64,000 nt of DNA from Tigriopus japonicus (taxonomy: Eukaryota; Arthropoda; Copepoda; Harpacticoida; Harpacticidae), in contig CM021312.1 of assembly GCA_010645155.1 (NCBI GenBank), positions 4,853,158-4,917,157 of the forward strand. Reading direction: 5' to 3'. Positions within the stretch are counted from its first letter, which is position 1. Every line of letters starts with the position of its first letter. The notes below the pieces were generated by a model. That model was not told the DNA's origin, did no database searches, and saw only the letters and a list, made by a program, of their open reading frames with translations. The position numbers were made by a program, and so were the translations under genes. This document shows positions 13,801 through 24,862 of the stretch, in pieces.

Positions 13801-14307
13801 ACTTTTTAACTTTTTAAGACAGTTTTTCATCAGTTACTTAACATTGAAAACTGATCACTCGTAGTACGTAGAGCCTCGTCCAAAATTGACTAACTTTTTG
13901 TTAGTCAAAAATGTTTCAATAACTTACACAAGAGGTCCCTCCTAGTTGATTCCTTTAATGCACTATGGAAGTGTTAGCGCCCTCTATGGGCTTCTATGAA
14001 AACAATTTATGGTCGATCTATGTTGAGGGACCGTTATGGTGAGTCATTTGGATACTGTTAACCTTGAAATTATATCACATAGTGACATCCGGAGCGTACT
14101 ATTCAACTTATGAAATCGTCTGACTTTAGCAATTAGCAAAACAAAACAAGTTACAATTCAGTTATGGAGTCTTTGATTTATTGATAATGTTTGCTTGTTT
14201 TTTCTCATGGGCTTTGATTTAAAAGCATACAATATCGGAACTGGATTTTAGTTTCAATGCAACGAGTTTCTTTATTTCGTACTGTGTTTCAATATGACAT
14301 AACACTA
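7820..14307. other. Gene-free stretch with low-complexity patches
   Basis: No coding exon is supported. Between about 8311 and 8760 the sequence is rich in GTTGC(T/A)ATTTT-like words and is bracketed by AGCTCGGAATAGG and an inverted partner ending CCTATTCATGAGCTTT. This may be an old inverted-repeat element without a readable target duplication. A C homopolymer lies near 10936-10943. The longer open frames (9346-9663, 13004-13378) have no domain character and no splice partners. Confidence 0.45.
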
Positions 14308-14315
14308 GTTATGAG

Positions 14316-14801
14316 TAGGGATGTAGATTTCAGGCAAATAAGATTTTATGCCCAAAAACATGTTTATTTGCTATTTGCTAGCTTAGCTTTTAAAGTTTAT
14401 TTGCCATTTTTGTATTTATTTGCCCTTTTTGGGCAAATAAATACAAAATTGGTCGGTTTTTGGGCAATTAAATGCAAAATTTGTCGTTTTTTGGCTACAT
14501 CAAAGATTTTTTTTTTTGGCAAAAAGTAGGCAAAAGATATTTTTGGCCAAAATAGGTTTTTTCAGGATTTATTTATTATTCAACGGAATCAAAATATTTT
14601 CTATTATATCCTCATACACTTGCATTCCATTTTATTGTTGGTTAAACATAATGCTCATTTTCCGAATTTAGTGGCTAGTTTTGCTATATTTCGGTAATTT
14701 TTCGTGTCTATTTGCCATTTTATATGCCATTTTGGACGTTTTTATTTGCCATTTTTGGGGCCGAAAAGGCATGTTTTATTTGCCAGAAATCTGCACCCCT
14801 A
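14316..14801. mobile_element. hAT-like MITE, 486 bp, with exact 8-bp target duplication
   Basis: It is flanked on both sides by GTTATGAG (14308-14315 and 14802-14809). The left end reads TAGGGATGTAGATTTC and the right end, reverse-complemented, TAGGGGTGCAGATTTC, with inverted similarity continuing through GGCAAATAA. The core is built from repeats of TTTGCCATTTTT and its complement, so it can fold on itself. No transposase is encoded. An 8-bp duplication of nTnnnnAn form plus TA(G/A)GG ends is characteristic of hAT elements. Confidence 0.85.
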
Positions 14802-14809
14802 GTTATGAG

Positions 14810-15823
14810 TTATTAGCACATATAACTATGTAATTCACTTAAAATGTCAAATGTTGACTTATTTGACTATCATTAGAATACCATAGTTGAAAAAGCCATG
14901 GGTGGTTTAAGTGGGTGATTGAAGAATATTTTTAAATTTCTTAGTGTCGTAAATCCAAGCCCAAGTAAAACTACAGTCGTTTGGCATCATAAACTAAACA
15001 TCTAAAGTACGCAACTTTCTTTAAGTTGCTAGGTTGCGCAGCTTCATATGAAAAGTAGCGTGATATGGAGCATAAAATGGTTCAACAAAACGAAACAGTA
15101 TTTTTTTAAATTATAAGATAAAGCAAAATGCTCATCCCTTTACATCTGAAAACTCAAAAAGTGATTCCAAAAAGGTGTCTACCAAATATTTTTTTAAAGT
15201 TTGATCCTAGCTTTCGGTTTCTCACTTACCCTTGGCGAAAACTGGCAAGGTTTTATTTACACAAGTAAACTTCCAACACTTTTGCGACATTGCGTCTTTG
15301 AACATTGGGTAAAATCATAAGCCAAAGCCATTTCCGACCATTTATTTTCCTCTAACTCATTTTTATAATCTCGAAAACAGATATGAAAGATTTCTTGAAA
15401 ACTCATTGTGTGCTTAATAGAACTTATGGAACAAAAAGAAAACGTTTGACAAAATCTCACCATTGGTACAAATATTCCGTTTTTGTGAATACTGGTATTA
15501 GTGGTTTTTACTGATCTGGATGAATTCAAGCTCCATTGAATCAAGGCCGGATGCTTTTCGACTTATTTAGTCCGATTTATTGCCAATTCAGGGTTTTCAT
15601 GCCTAAGTCGCTTTTTTTCTCACTATCACAAGATACATAATTAACACAAACTGTCTTTGGCATTAACTTTCGTTCAAAGGAAATTGCGTGGTGCCGATGT
15701 TTGTTTCCCAGTTCCAAGTAGAAAAATTTGCATGAAAAGGTCACAAGCATTCTTAATTACAAGCCATTTCATGTCAATTCACATTGATGCGAAAAAAACG
15801 TCATGCCACCCCTTTTTCCCACT
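14810..15823. other. Downstream of the DEG/ENaC gene; nothing recognised
   Basis: About 1 kb of AT-rich sequence between the hAT-like MITE and the 3' end of the channel gene. No open frame here shows domain character. Confidence 0.5.
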
Positions 15824-15829
15824 TTTATT
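15824..15829 (-). terminator. Polyadenylation signal of the DEG/ENaC gene
   Basis: The plus-strand TTTATT is AATAAA on the gene strand. It starts 17 nt past the stop codon of the minus-strand channel gene. The 3' UTR would be short, which is plausible but not proven. Confidence 0.45.
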
Positions 15830-15845
15830 TCAAATGTTCCATGAA

Positions 15846-18800
15846 TCAAAACTTCATTCCATGGAGTTGATCGATATCCGTGGTCGGTGTAACTGATCGC
15901 AAATGTTGTTGTCGAGCTTTTTCCTTCATCCACTCAACAAACAATCTCGTTCCTTGCAAGAAAGAGATGCCCAAAAGAAGACCCACATATCCCCCAATTT
16001 CAGCTGCCAAGGACAAGAATGGGTAAAGGTAGTATTCCGTATTCACCATGACTTGTCGGGAAAAATAGTAGACTTGCAAGCTCGATCCATTGAGAGATTC
16101 ATCCAATTGGAAGTTCTTGGCTCCCACATTGACCAAAAAGAAGTTACAAGGCTGCAGACAGTCGTTGAATTGATTGGTCACCCTTCTGTAGGCCACATCA
16201 TAAGCGATTTCGGCCTTGTCCAAGTCTCTACAGATGTTGGAATCGTTCATGACCCATGGAGCCACACATCCGGCGTCGTTCATCATGTGATACTCGAGAA
16301 CTTCGTTCATGCAATGGTCGAAGGATTCCGTGGAACACGTGGGATTGTCGTCCTTATCGACCCTGGGGATCATGGTCACGTCCACGTAGTTGATTTGGTT
16401 TTCGACGATTTCGTTGGGGTAGATTTTGTGACCCATTCGACCATTGGAGTTCAAGTATTGATTGAAGCGGTGAATGTATTGCTTCATTTGGATACGACTG
16501 CAATGGAAAAGATGGCAATGTGAGCTGTTGTGGTGAAACAATCATTATTAGAATATATTGGTGGGCCCACATAAAAGGTTTAGGGGGAAACAAAAGTTCA
16601 ACTGATGTCGGACTAATTTGCTACGAAACAAAAACTCAGTGTTGCCGTTTTAAAAACCAGGCAAAATTTTTGTTCCTAAACTAGTGCACTGTAGTGAAGA
16701 AGTGCAATCATAAACAACGCCATCTAGTTCTTTTAAGTGGCAACAGCTCGCTGAACCCAAAAGACGCATGAATTGGGATCTGCAAATGGAACCGCAATGA
16801 TTGTGAGTAAAACTAACGAGTAAATCCCCTTCAACATTGACAAGAAAAGTTTGAACTTAAAGGAAATTTCGCTAATAATTATCTATGATGTAATTCAGCT
16901 ACAAATAATAAATGTTCCATTTAGAGTCCCTCCTTCAACATTTGAGGCGCTTTAGGTAGTCCCAAAGTGATATGTGATCGTTGATATTTGAATCTTGGAA
17001 TAAACAAGCTTTTACGACATGATATTTACTAGATGGAGGTTTTTTCATTGTACTCTTTCATTACAGTGCACTATCCTGAACCGGAAAATTCCCGTCTCAT
17101 GTTTAATGTGGTATAAAAAAGGTGTAAAATATAAGTTGGCTCCCCAAAAGAACACAGTAGAACGCCCGACAAGTAGTTTTATAGGTGTCACAATTGGTTG
17201 TTATTCGAAAAGTCAAAAAAAATGACAGAAATAAGCTTTATTTAAGCTGAAATAGGTAAAAAGCATGAAAATTTGGGCTTTTCCATGGGACAATTTTGAA
17301 GTAATTTTCTTTCATTTAATTTTTTTTATTTCAATGCTTTAACATCAGTTGGTTATAAATTTGGCAAAAAAGGTTTAAAGTCTGACCAACCAGCAAAATG
17401 GATTTTCGTTGAAACTCTGCCCTAATCAAAATTTGTCATAAATGAATTATGGAGGTAAAAAAAGTCAAAGCAATGATCAAGTTTCGTATACATGTTACTC
17501 GTATATATGTTTAATGATTATTTGTTTACAGGGGATCTCATTCCATGTAATGGTATTGAAATGTGCAAAAAGTGTGTGGATAAAAATGTGCAAAAAAACA
17601 AAAAGCTAGCTTTTTTTCGGGCCTTGAATTTTTTATTGTTTACGTCTTACGAAACGCTTGGCAAGCTGTGACATCGCCAACGCCACCTACTCTCGTTCGA
17701 GAGCTTCATTAAATGTTGGTAGATGGCGTTGGTGAAATTGCACAAGTGACATTTCCGATAAACCAAGGTTGGAATAATTGGATATATTTTTTGTCTAGTT
17801 TACAATTTTAAATATCCTTATGTATTTATGGTATTAACAAAGGCTTGAAATCCAAAAATGGAGTTTATGGTTTGCGTTGTGACATTTGAGAATAAGAAAG
17901 CATTTGTTGGACATTGACATTTCATCTTGCATCAGAGTTCACCTTGGTTTGGACAAGTTCCACTTTAAGACCACCAAGGAACCCCTAAAGTATGTTGATG
18001 GTTTTCATGCGTACCTTTTATTTTGAAACGGCAAAATCTTTTTAATGCTACAATATTAGCTGATATTTTACTGGTTTTTCCGCATTACTAAATAGCTTAT
18101 CGCTTTTCCTTATTCTCCAGCTAACCCGGTTTGAAAATTCCAACTGACATCAAACGAAATTGATCGATTCATATTATAGGCCGCATGTTAACGCACCTAA
18201 TTCAAAAGCGAGAGTATACCAAAATCAAGTCAGATTAACCGGCCTTGAGTATATACTTGTGACAACTCCTGTGTTGAAATGCAGCAGCTGGGGAGAGTAC
18301 ATACTCAACGCATGCTAATTCGACTTGATTTTCCTATACTCTCGCTTTTGAATTAAGTGCGTTAACATGCGGCCTATTGTTTCAAGCAATTTGGCAATGA
18401 AGTAGATAAGGAACGAAAATATCAGCTTTTGATGACTAAACATTTCGAACGGGGGTTTGGAATTGGACTTTTTCTTTTAAATACTGATGTATATTTAGAT
18501 GTATTTTCTCTAGGAAATCATAAAACACTTCAGATTTGAAATGATGGACTAAAAGGGATGTTAACCAGAACCGAAAATTGAAGGCTTAAGCGAAACCGAA
18601 AGCAGCCGAATACAAAGTTAAATTGATATCCATACATAATTTACCCTAAACGTTATGGTATTCAAGTGGTCGAAATTAGGCAATGGCAAGTTTTAAAAAA
18701 TCCCGAAAATAAAGTTTCAGAGGTTTTTGGACCAAAAAAGACTTCCATTTTGCCGTCAAACTCCTTTCTTTGTAGTGCATGGCTGCTTTCTGTTTCAGTA

Positions 18801-21259
18801 AGTATAATCAGAGTCGAAAACGAAACCACTTTTGGCCGAAATTTCGGTCAAAATTGCTCTCTCTCTCCATCACTGTTACTTTGCACGCTTTTTGGCTTCT
18901 TTGAAGAGTCACTAAAATTTCTGTCACTATAGAGTTTCTCGTTATATATCCTTGATTATCAGTTTTAGGTTTTATTCAATCTCAAATTTACAGCTGAAAG
19001 GGAATCTTTAACGGAATAATTTAGCCTCTCGATTTTTTTCCATGACGCATAAAAGTCAAAACTGGTTCAAAACAAACTATCATCTGCTACTCACTATTTG
19101 ATTTCCATCTTGAAGACGCCCAATTTTCGAATAGACATTTCAGGCAGAATCGTATAGCATCGTCCAAAAGTTCGCTTCCGTCTCTCATGAAAGTTGTCGC
19201 GTTGATAGTTTTCTTTGCTTATAGTGACAACGGTTTCTCCTTCAGGAGTGGGTTGCTCAAGATGGAACCGTAGGTATTCCAACATTTCCCACAAGTCCCA
19301 TGTGACCTCTAAAAACACATCCCGGGGACTTTTCCGCGTGTCATTGCCAGCAAACCCATATTTAGAAAGCAATTGATAGTAATTCCTGCCTGAAGTGTAG
19401 CCATTCCTACGGAGGGCATCCATATTATAGTTAATGTTATTGCCATCGGGACAAACGGTGACAGCGGGGAAATCGGCTTCACTTTGATCCACAATCTTGG
19501 TCGAGGTGTAACTTGGAAACTGGAAGTAGCGAATGATGCATTGGACCCCTAAATGAGAGAAGAATAGAAAAGTTAGTTTACTCGATATAATCGGAACATA
19601 TTTTTCTTCAAAAATGTGTAACTAAGAGGGCTTTATTTTTTCCAGTTATGACAAAATCAGAAAGCATGGGGAATTTTTTCCATGGATCGAAAATCTGATT
19701 TCATATATTTACCCAGAGTGTTTTTCTTCTTTTTTGGGTCAAAAAATGGGCCATTTAGATGAAACTACCTGACCAGCTAGTATTATTAATTAGTTTCAAT
19801 TCAAAAGTTGGCAATGATTAGGTTTTTGTAAATTGGTTTTATTTAGGTTTTACGTGTATGATTTTGAATCTAGAGCTGACTTTGAAAAACGCACTAAGTT
19901 AAAGTTGTTCCACTTGGTTTCTTGGGTCAGAAAAACGCCTCAGAGAGGTATCTTTAAGAGTCGTGTAGGGTGAAGATTAAATTGCTTAAAATTTATTTCG
20001 TTTGATTTCACATTTTTCAAGGCATGTCTTTGCATAAACCACTGCCAAACAATACAATTGATGATTCATTTTTGAATGTAGTGGTCGACCGAACTAGAGT
20101 CATTAGATCGAATCCCAAAATATTTAAAAGTATGTGATATATATACCTAAAATATCGTTCTTTCATTTCAAAACCACTTAACGATGACAATAAATTTGTC
20201 ATTGGTCTTCTTGCAATTCACAAGGTCATCCGTTTTTAGTGTTCCCTGCCAAACAAAGAAAAACTCTAAACACAATTACAACATATAGATATTGAAGAAA
20301 TTTTGTTACCACTTTAAGTTGAAGGTAACACCTTTAGGTATACTCAAATCAAGTCTTGGTGAAATTGGTCGCCTTGTTGAGAAGTGATTTTGTATCCAGT
20401 TTGTATCTCCTACTCAAATTACGCACGCTCTATTCTGGAAAATCATTCTAGCTTTGACCGCACATTACAAAGCCTAATAGTGATTGAATTGCTTAGACGT
20501 AGAAAACAAAGTGTTAGGCAAGCGCCTCTACTTTTCTTGCTATTTAGATCAAAAAGGCGCTTTGACATTTTGTTTTGTCATAAATAGATGCTGAAATAAT
20601 GGGGACTTTATTTATGGACGGGAAGCCGAAATTTCAACCCAACTTTAGTTAAGACGTCGGTAAGCCAAGGATGACTCAAGCCAGGATTACTTTCAAAATA
20701 CACACTAGGTCCAATTAGTACAATGGAAATTCAACGGAACAATATATTTGTGGCAAAAACCTCACATTTTAGTACAGTGATCGGACCTAGTGTGTATTTT
20801 TGAAATCCGTCCTGAAGTACAGTGGTTCTTGGTTAAGCCTACGAACCGAAAGCCAATGAATTCGACTGAAAATCGAATATCTGCTTTCCAAAATAGCTCA
20901 GCCAAAGTGATTCGAGTATTTTGCCGTATTCTGTTATGAGAAGAAATTTCAATGTAAATTCTTCACTGCAGTAAACATTGCCAAATGGTTTCGGTTATTG
21001 TTTGAAGCTACTTCAGTCAATTGCGACTTGAAGGTGTATTCAAAACAGGTGAACAATATGTATGTAGGTACCGATAAAAGATTAAAATTTTTAAAAAACT
21101 AATGACCTTGGAAAACCACCAACCTTGAATGGCTAAAATGATCACAAAAAGGATGATGCCCAAATAGTACACAATGTCCGCTATTCGTGACATTGTGATA
21201 TTGAATTTGGACTTTTTTGGTTTGGCTTTAGACCACACACCGACGAGTTCACTGGTCAT
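15846..21259 (-). CDS. DEG/ENaC-family sodium channel subunit, three coding exons
   Basis: Predicted subunit of a trimeric, probably amiloride-sensitive cation channel of the plasma membrane. Exons on the minus strand: 21259-21124, 19548-19095 and 16497-15846, joined with phases 1 and 2 and canonical GT/AG ends (gttggt, tttag; gtgagt, ttgcag). They total 1242 nt, or 413 aa plus stop. Exon 1 holds a Lys-rich N-terminus and TM1 (DIVYYLGIILFVIILAIQG). The join continues into a post-TM1 segment ending FPAVTVCPDG, the family's extracellular signature. Exon 3 has a Cys-containing loop, a Q-P-C-N motif, then TM2 with GGYVGLLLGISFLQG, which contains the G-x-S selectivity filter. The chosen ATG is the first in frame after an upstream stop and has A at -3. 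Oddities: 413 aa is short for a family usually near 450-700, and the conserved His-Gly gating motif before TM1 is not visible, so an upstream exon may be missing. It could be a pickpocket- or degenerin-like member; the exact subfamily is not assigned. Confidence 0.9.
17677..17732. repeat. Hairpin with 14-bp arms in the channel-gene intron
   Basis: CCAACGCCACCTAC (17677-17690) pairs with GTAGATGGCGTTGG (17719-17732) with one mismatch. The 28-nt loop contains a second small hairpin, CTCTCGTTCGAGAG. The arm word AGATGGCGYT recurs at other places in the window. It lies in the intron between the second and third coding exons of the DEG/ENaC gene. Function unknown. Confidence 0.55.
18179..18374. 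mobile_element. 196-bp MITE with about 60-bp inverted repeats, TA target
   Basis: The ends read GGCCGCATGTTAACGCAC and its exact complement. Pairing continues for roughly 60 bp with few mismatches through a block containing AAAGCGAGAGTATA. TA dinucleotides flank it at 18177-18178 and 18375-18376, as expected of Tc1/mariner-type insertion. It has no coding capacity. It sits inside the intron between coding exons 2 and 3 of the DEG/ENaC gene, in which it is probably tolerated as neutral intron sequence. Confidence 0.85.
20662..20831 (+). mobile_element. About 170-bp MITE, copy A (a relative lies at 43.7 kb)
   Basis: Imperfect inverted repeats of about 60 bp share a best-conserved inner block, TACACACTAGGTCC, at both ends. 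The outer ends run from AGCCAAGGATG to CAGTGGTTCTT next to TA dinucleotides. The same element appears in reverse orientation at 43669-43836, which defines its limits. It lies in the first intron of the DEG/ENaC gene. No coding capacity; a Tc1/mariner-type non-autonomous element is inferred. Confidence 0.8.
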
Positions 21260-21584
21260 CTTGGATTGAATGTTAAAAACTAATGCCAACTTGTTCAAGG
21301 AAGACGTCCTTTTTATATCAAAGTTTTGCTCCAGACGATTAGCTCAGTCACTCTTCGACCTAGACTGTTTGAAAAGTCATAGTTTTCTTAGTCTTGAGAA
21401 CTTAAACGTTAACACTTCCAACTGAATTCTAAATCAAACACGTGGAGTTGGATAGTAAATAAATGAATTTATGAGTACTCAGAGTTATCTAAGAAAGTGT
21501 AATGAACATCTGGAAGACCTACTTAGATATGATTTGATCTGCATCAAAATTGGCAAGTCTTTCTTTTTCGAATTGCATGATACG

Positions 21585-22276
21585 TAGGGGGCGGAAAAAA
21601 ATAAAAAAACGGCAAAAAAATATGAGGTTTTGATTTCAAAATATAGCTAAAAAAACTATTTTGCTAAGAAAAGGTCAAAAATGTTTTCCTTAGCTAGAAA
21701 TGGCCGAACAAGTATTTTTGTCACGTAACGGGTCAAATTTAGTAAATCATTTTTTCACTCGGCAATTTTTTTGTTTTCATTTTTTGAGGTCAAAAGCTTT
21801 TTGAACTCGCTTTTCACCAAGAGAATATTTGACAACCTTTTAGGTCACATTTAGAAATAAGAAAAAGTGTTTTTGGGTTCTGAAAAACGAAAAAAGGGTT
21901 TTACTTTCATTTTTTAGAAATGCGAAAAGAAGTTCTAAAAAATTAAGTGGAATAAATGCCTTAAAAACAAGTTGAAACATACTTGTTTCAACCAAATGTT
22001 TCGATTTGTTCACTTTTAAGATCGAAATTATTTTGTCTAGGTTATGGTCCAAGAAATTCTAGCCTCGTTTCTCCGTTTGGGCTCGGGTTTGAAGTCAAAA
22101 ATATTTTGGCTCAGTTTTAAGTCGAAAATTTTTGAGCTCGTGTTTAAAGTCGAAAATGTTTGGGCTCGTGTTTAAAGTCGAAATTTTTGGACCTGTTGGA
22201 GCACGAAAATAATTTTGAAGCATTTTGAGGTATTCTAACAGCGCGAAATAAAAAATAACAAACTTCCAGACCCCTA
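21585..22276. mobile_element. Possible hAT-like non-autonomous element without a readable TSD
   Basis: The left end reads TAGGGGGCGGAA and the reverse complement of the right end reads TAGGGGTCTGGAA. The length (692 bp), AT-rich core and TAGGG start resemble the better-supported hAT-like copies nearby. The flanking octamers ATGATACG and GGTCTAGA do not match, so the boundaries, or the whole call, may be wrong. Confidence 0.35.
22080..22190 (+). repeat. Tandem repeat, about 29-bp unit, four copies
   Basis: Four successive units follow the pattern GGCTCGTGTTTAAAGTCGAA followed by a T-rich tail. The last two are nearly identical and the first is the most diverged. It lies inside the possible hAT-like element at 21585-22276, so it may be an internal subterminal array of that element. 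Confidence 0.75.
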
Positions 22277-22755
22277 GGTCTAGATTGTATCTTCTCCGAC
22301 CAAATGAGCATACGACTATATGGAAATTTAAAAAAAAGTTTCGGCTGTGTATTTAAGGTGTCTTTCCCCTCGGCTAAAATGTTGACGAACTGTCGACATT
22401 TTTTAGCTCTTGAATCTTGTCGGATTGAAATACAGTTTCAGTTGATTTTGATTGAAGGTGTTGGCAAATCAATTCCCTTTTTACTGGACCCAGTAATAAT
22501 TGATTCCAACCATTCACTGGTTTTTTACAGAGGTTTAAAGCAAGGTAGACCCAGCAAGAAGAAAAACATCGGACTTCAAAGTGACACATGTTCAAGAAAG
22601 AATTTTTCATCTCTTTGTCTTTAAATTACATCCAAAATTAATTCAAAAATATGTTAAGGATTTTTGAGAAGTGAGCACACTAGATGTTTGATCGTGCTAA
22701 CCCAAGCACCAACAATCCAAACACTGTTGTTCCTCACATGTGCATAGCACAAAAA

Positions 22756-23130
22756 TCATTTAAATTTTTTTTCGACAAAGTCACCATTTCATCTTTCGCA
22801 TTTTTCATGAGGTTCTTACCACTTGTCGTACGCCTTGACGAAGCCCTCCTTGGGTATGGCTTTTGCGTGGCGTGTTCAGACCTTCTTGAAGTCTTTGGGC
22901 GCGATAGTGAGGCTGGCGAGGTCTCGTTTCACCTTAGGAAAGAGGAAGAAGTCTGTCGGTGCGAGATCAGAGGCTGGTTTTTAAGACGCAAAGATCGATC
23001 TCAAGATCGGACTTATAGTACACCTACTACAGTACGATCTTGAGATCGATCTTTTGCGTCTAAAAAACTAGCCTCTGGAGAGTAGGGCGCGTGTTAGAAA
23101 AAAAAACCCTCAAAGTTGTTTCCGGCCTCA
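22756..23130 (-). pseudogene. Decayed mariner-type transposase C-terminus, split by a foldback insert
   Basis: On the minus strand one frame reads DLAPTDFFLFPKVKRDLA, then KAIPKEGFVKAYDKW and KC..GDFVEK, ending at a TGA at 22756-22758. This order is typical of mariner transposase C-termini, and the Asp of APTDFF corresponds to the last catalytic acidic residue. At least three in-frame stops occur without frameshift, so the copy is dead but only moderately old. The coding remnant is broken before DLAP by the hairpin at 22968-23077. Beyond the insert the frame continues weakly to an uncertain upstream limit near 23130. Confidence 0.7.
22968..23077. mobile_element. 110-bp foldback element inserted in the mariner remnant
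   Basis: A near-perfect hairpin with arms of about 42 nt, starting CAGAGGCTGGTTTTTAAGAC on the left and ending in the complement CTAAAAAACTAGCCTCTG, and a loop of about 25 nt. The arms share GATCGATCTCAAGATCG. It interrupts the transposase reading frame directly before the DLAPTDFF motif, so it inserted after the mariner copy. No clear target duplication can be read. Confidence 0.75.
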
Positions 23131-23272
23131 TAAGACTTAACAGATTTTAATGTATGGGCTATGTCAATGCCTTTTCGAATATTCCTCCTGCGAGATTTTC
23201 CACCAAAAGCTACATTTTTTGATACAATAAACCCACCTAGTGAACAGATGTTTATCCAGCTTATGTTATGAT

Positions 23273-24569
23273 TAGAGCCAAAAACAATGTAAATAAACAG
23301 AGTGAAAAATGCAAGAAATGTGGTTTAAATGTTCCCAAAATGTAAATAAAATGTTAAGAATGCAAATGCAAGAGCAAAAATGTTGATGCACTTGAAAAAA
23401 TTCTTTTTTTTAAGGATTTTTTCAATACCGCTACAAGGAATGGATTCCCTGTAAAGAGAGTTAATCACTAATATGGTTTCAATAATTAATGTTTATATGA
23501 AATTTGATCTACCAATGAGTTACTGTTGGCAGATCTTTACAACCCTTGTAAAGTAGGTTGGTCAGGAATAGTTTTTAAAAATTTGTCCAATCCTGCCTTA
23601 AATGCTGTAAGAGGATCAGCTCCTACATATTCCCGACGAAGACTAATGGGTAACAAATTGAACAATGAGGGAGCCCGATTAAGAAGAGAGAAGCACTTCA
23701 TTGTTCGAATTAGCCTGGATTCCTTAGGATTTGGAGGTGCTCTCAGAGCGCACGTAAAACCTCTACGATCGCTACAACTGATCTCAAATCCTGGGTTAGG
23801 ACAGAGCCCATGAATGCTCTTGAAGACATACAGTATCAGATACCTTTCATACCTTCTCTGAGTACTGAACAGCCCTAACTTCTGGAGCCTCTCCCAATAC
23901 GAGAGCTCTCTCATTCCTGTGATGTTCCTAGTAAAACATCTTTCAGTTCCAAACCGAAATCAAAATTTTGAATCCGGTTCAGATCGGGATGGTGCTAATC
24001 TAAATCGGGTCGGATCCAGCTCATAAAGGGTTTTATAGATATATTTTCTGACATCGCGGCATTTGTTACTGGATTTTCAAGCACAAAATATAGTTCTGAA
24101 AATGGAATCATATTTTCCCAATAAAAACATCTTTTGAAAGAAAAAGTATAAGATAAAACCTGGGATAACTAGTATTTATTCAAGTTTATGGGTCATCTTC
24201 TTATAGGTTGTTTGGACTCCGGATCGGCTCCTTAAGATTTTGGGCACGGCTCATGATGAGCCAACCTCTGAACTGATCCGATCTGATACTGAGCTGCCTC
24301 AAAACCGATGCAAACCCATCCTTTCATGTCTCATCCCTATGAACTGCAGGAAATGTTGAAGTAGAAGCTGCCCAAAGATGGACGCAAATGTTAAAAACAA
24401 TGCAAATGTAACATATTTTAGGCTTAACCTAAATATTTCACCAAACTAAACTTTAACTTCCACGCAAACCCAAATTAATTTCGTCATTATTGTTAACTTT
24501 AGCAAAAATGTAAAAAAATAAGGTCGAAAAAATGCGAATGAGACATTTTGCATTTTATTTACGGCTCTA
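23273..24569. mobile_element. hAT-like element, 1297 bp, exact 8-bp TSD, nested retrotransposon fragment
   Basis: GTTATGAT flanks it at 23265-23272 and 24570-24577. The ends are TAGAGCC and its complement GGCTCTA, followed on both sides by words of the type AATGYAAATAAA. The core is partly low-complexity AAATGT repeats. It contains a minus-strand non-LTR reverse-transcriptase fragment (about 23500-23950), inserted later or captured. A GC-richer segment at 23950-24340, rich in GGATCGG-like words, is unexplained. No hAT transposase is recognisable. Confidence 0.8.
23500..23950 (-). pseudogene. 5'-truncated non-LTR retrotransposon: reverse-transcriptase C-terminus
   Basis: The minus-strand frame reads RCFTRNITGMRELSYWERL, then KLGLFSTQRRYERYLILYVF, and ends LDKFLKTIPDQPTLQGL before a stop. 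RSANSNSLVDQ follows the stop in the same frame. Such YWERL-QRRRERY and IPD-P motifs lie downstream of the catalytic fingers/palm in CR1/Jockey-type reverse transcriptases; the catalytic YADD region is not present. The 5' break near 23950 fits incomplete target-primed reverse transcription. One in-frame stop shows it is inactive. It lies inside the hAT-like element. Confidence 0.8.
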
Positions 24570-24647
24570 GTTATGATAAAAGGTAAGTTGTTTAGGGCAT
24601 TTGGAGCAATAGTGAATCATAGTGGAAACATAGTAGGATGAACAATC

Positions 24648-24862
24648 AAGTCCTCCTCTCTTCTTAATGGGGCTCCTTCATTGTTCAATTTGTTACCCAT
24701 TAGTATTCGTCGGAAATATGTAGGAGCTGAGCCTCTAACAGCATTTAAAGCAGGATTAGACAATTTTTAAAATACTATTCCTGATCAACCCACTATTTAA
24801 GGGTTGTACAGATCTGCCAACAGTAACTCGTTGGTAGACCAAATTTCATTTAAATATTATTT
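24648..24862 (+). pseudogene. Second, inverted copy of the same retrotransposon 3' fragment
   Basis: The plus strand repeats the end of the fragment at 23500-23950 in the opposite orientation: NGAPSLFNLLPI-like codons, YVGAEPLTAFKAGLDNF, then GLYRSANSNSLVDQIS. Stops and substitutions differ from the first copy, so this is a separate degenerate insertion. It lies just outside the right end of the hAT-like element. The two copies form an inverted repeat with about 200-bp arms about 0.7 kb apart. Confidence 0.75.

Noticed and set aside
14257..14529. 90-codon hydrophobic frame
   Set aside because: It lies across the end of a hAT-like MITE and is made of its TTTGCC repeats.
15903..16523. 206-codon plus-strand frame
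   Set aside because: It is the antisense shadow of the third exon of the DEG/ENaC gene.
21585..22276. Treating this as a certain hAT copy
   Set aside because: The ends are right, but the flanking octamers do not match, so it was kept only as a possible element.
22684..23043. 119-codon plus-strand frame
   Set aside because: It is antisense to the mariner transposase remnant and runs into the foldback element.
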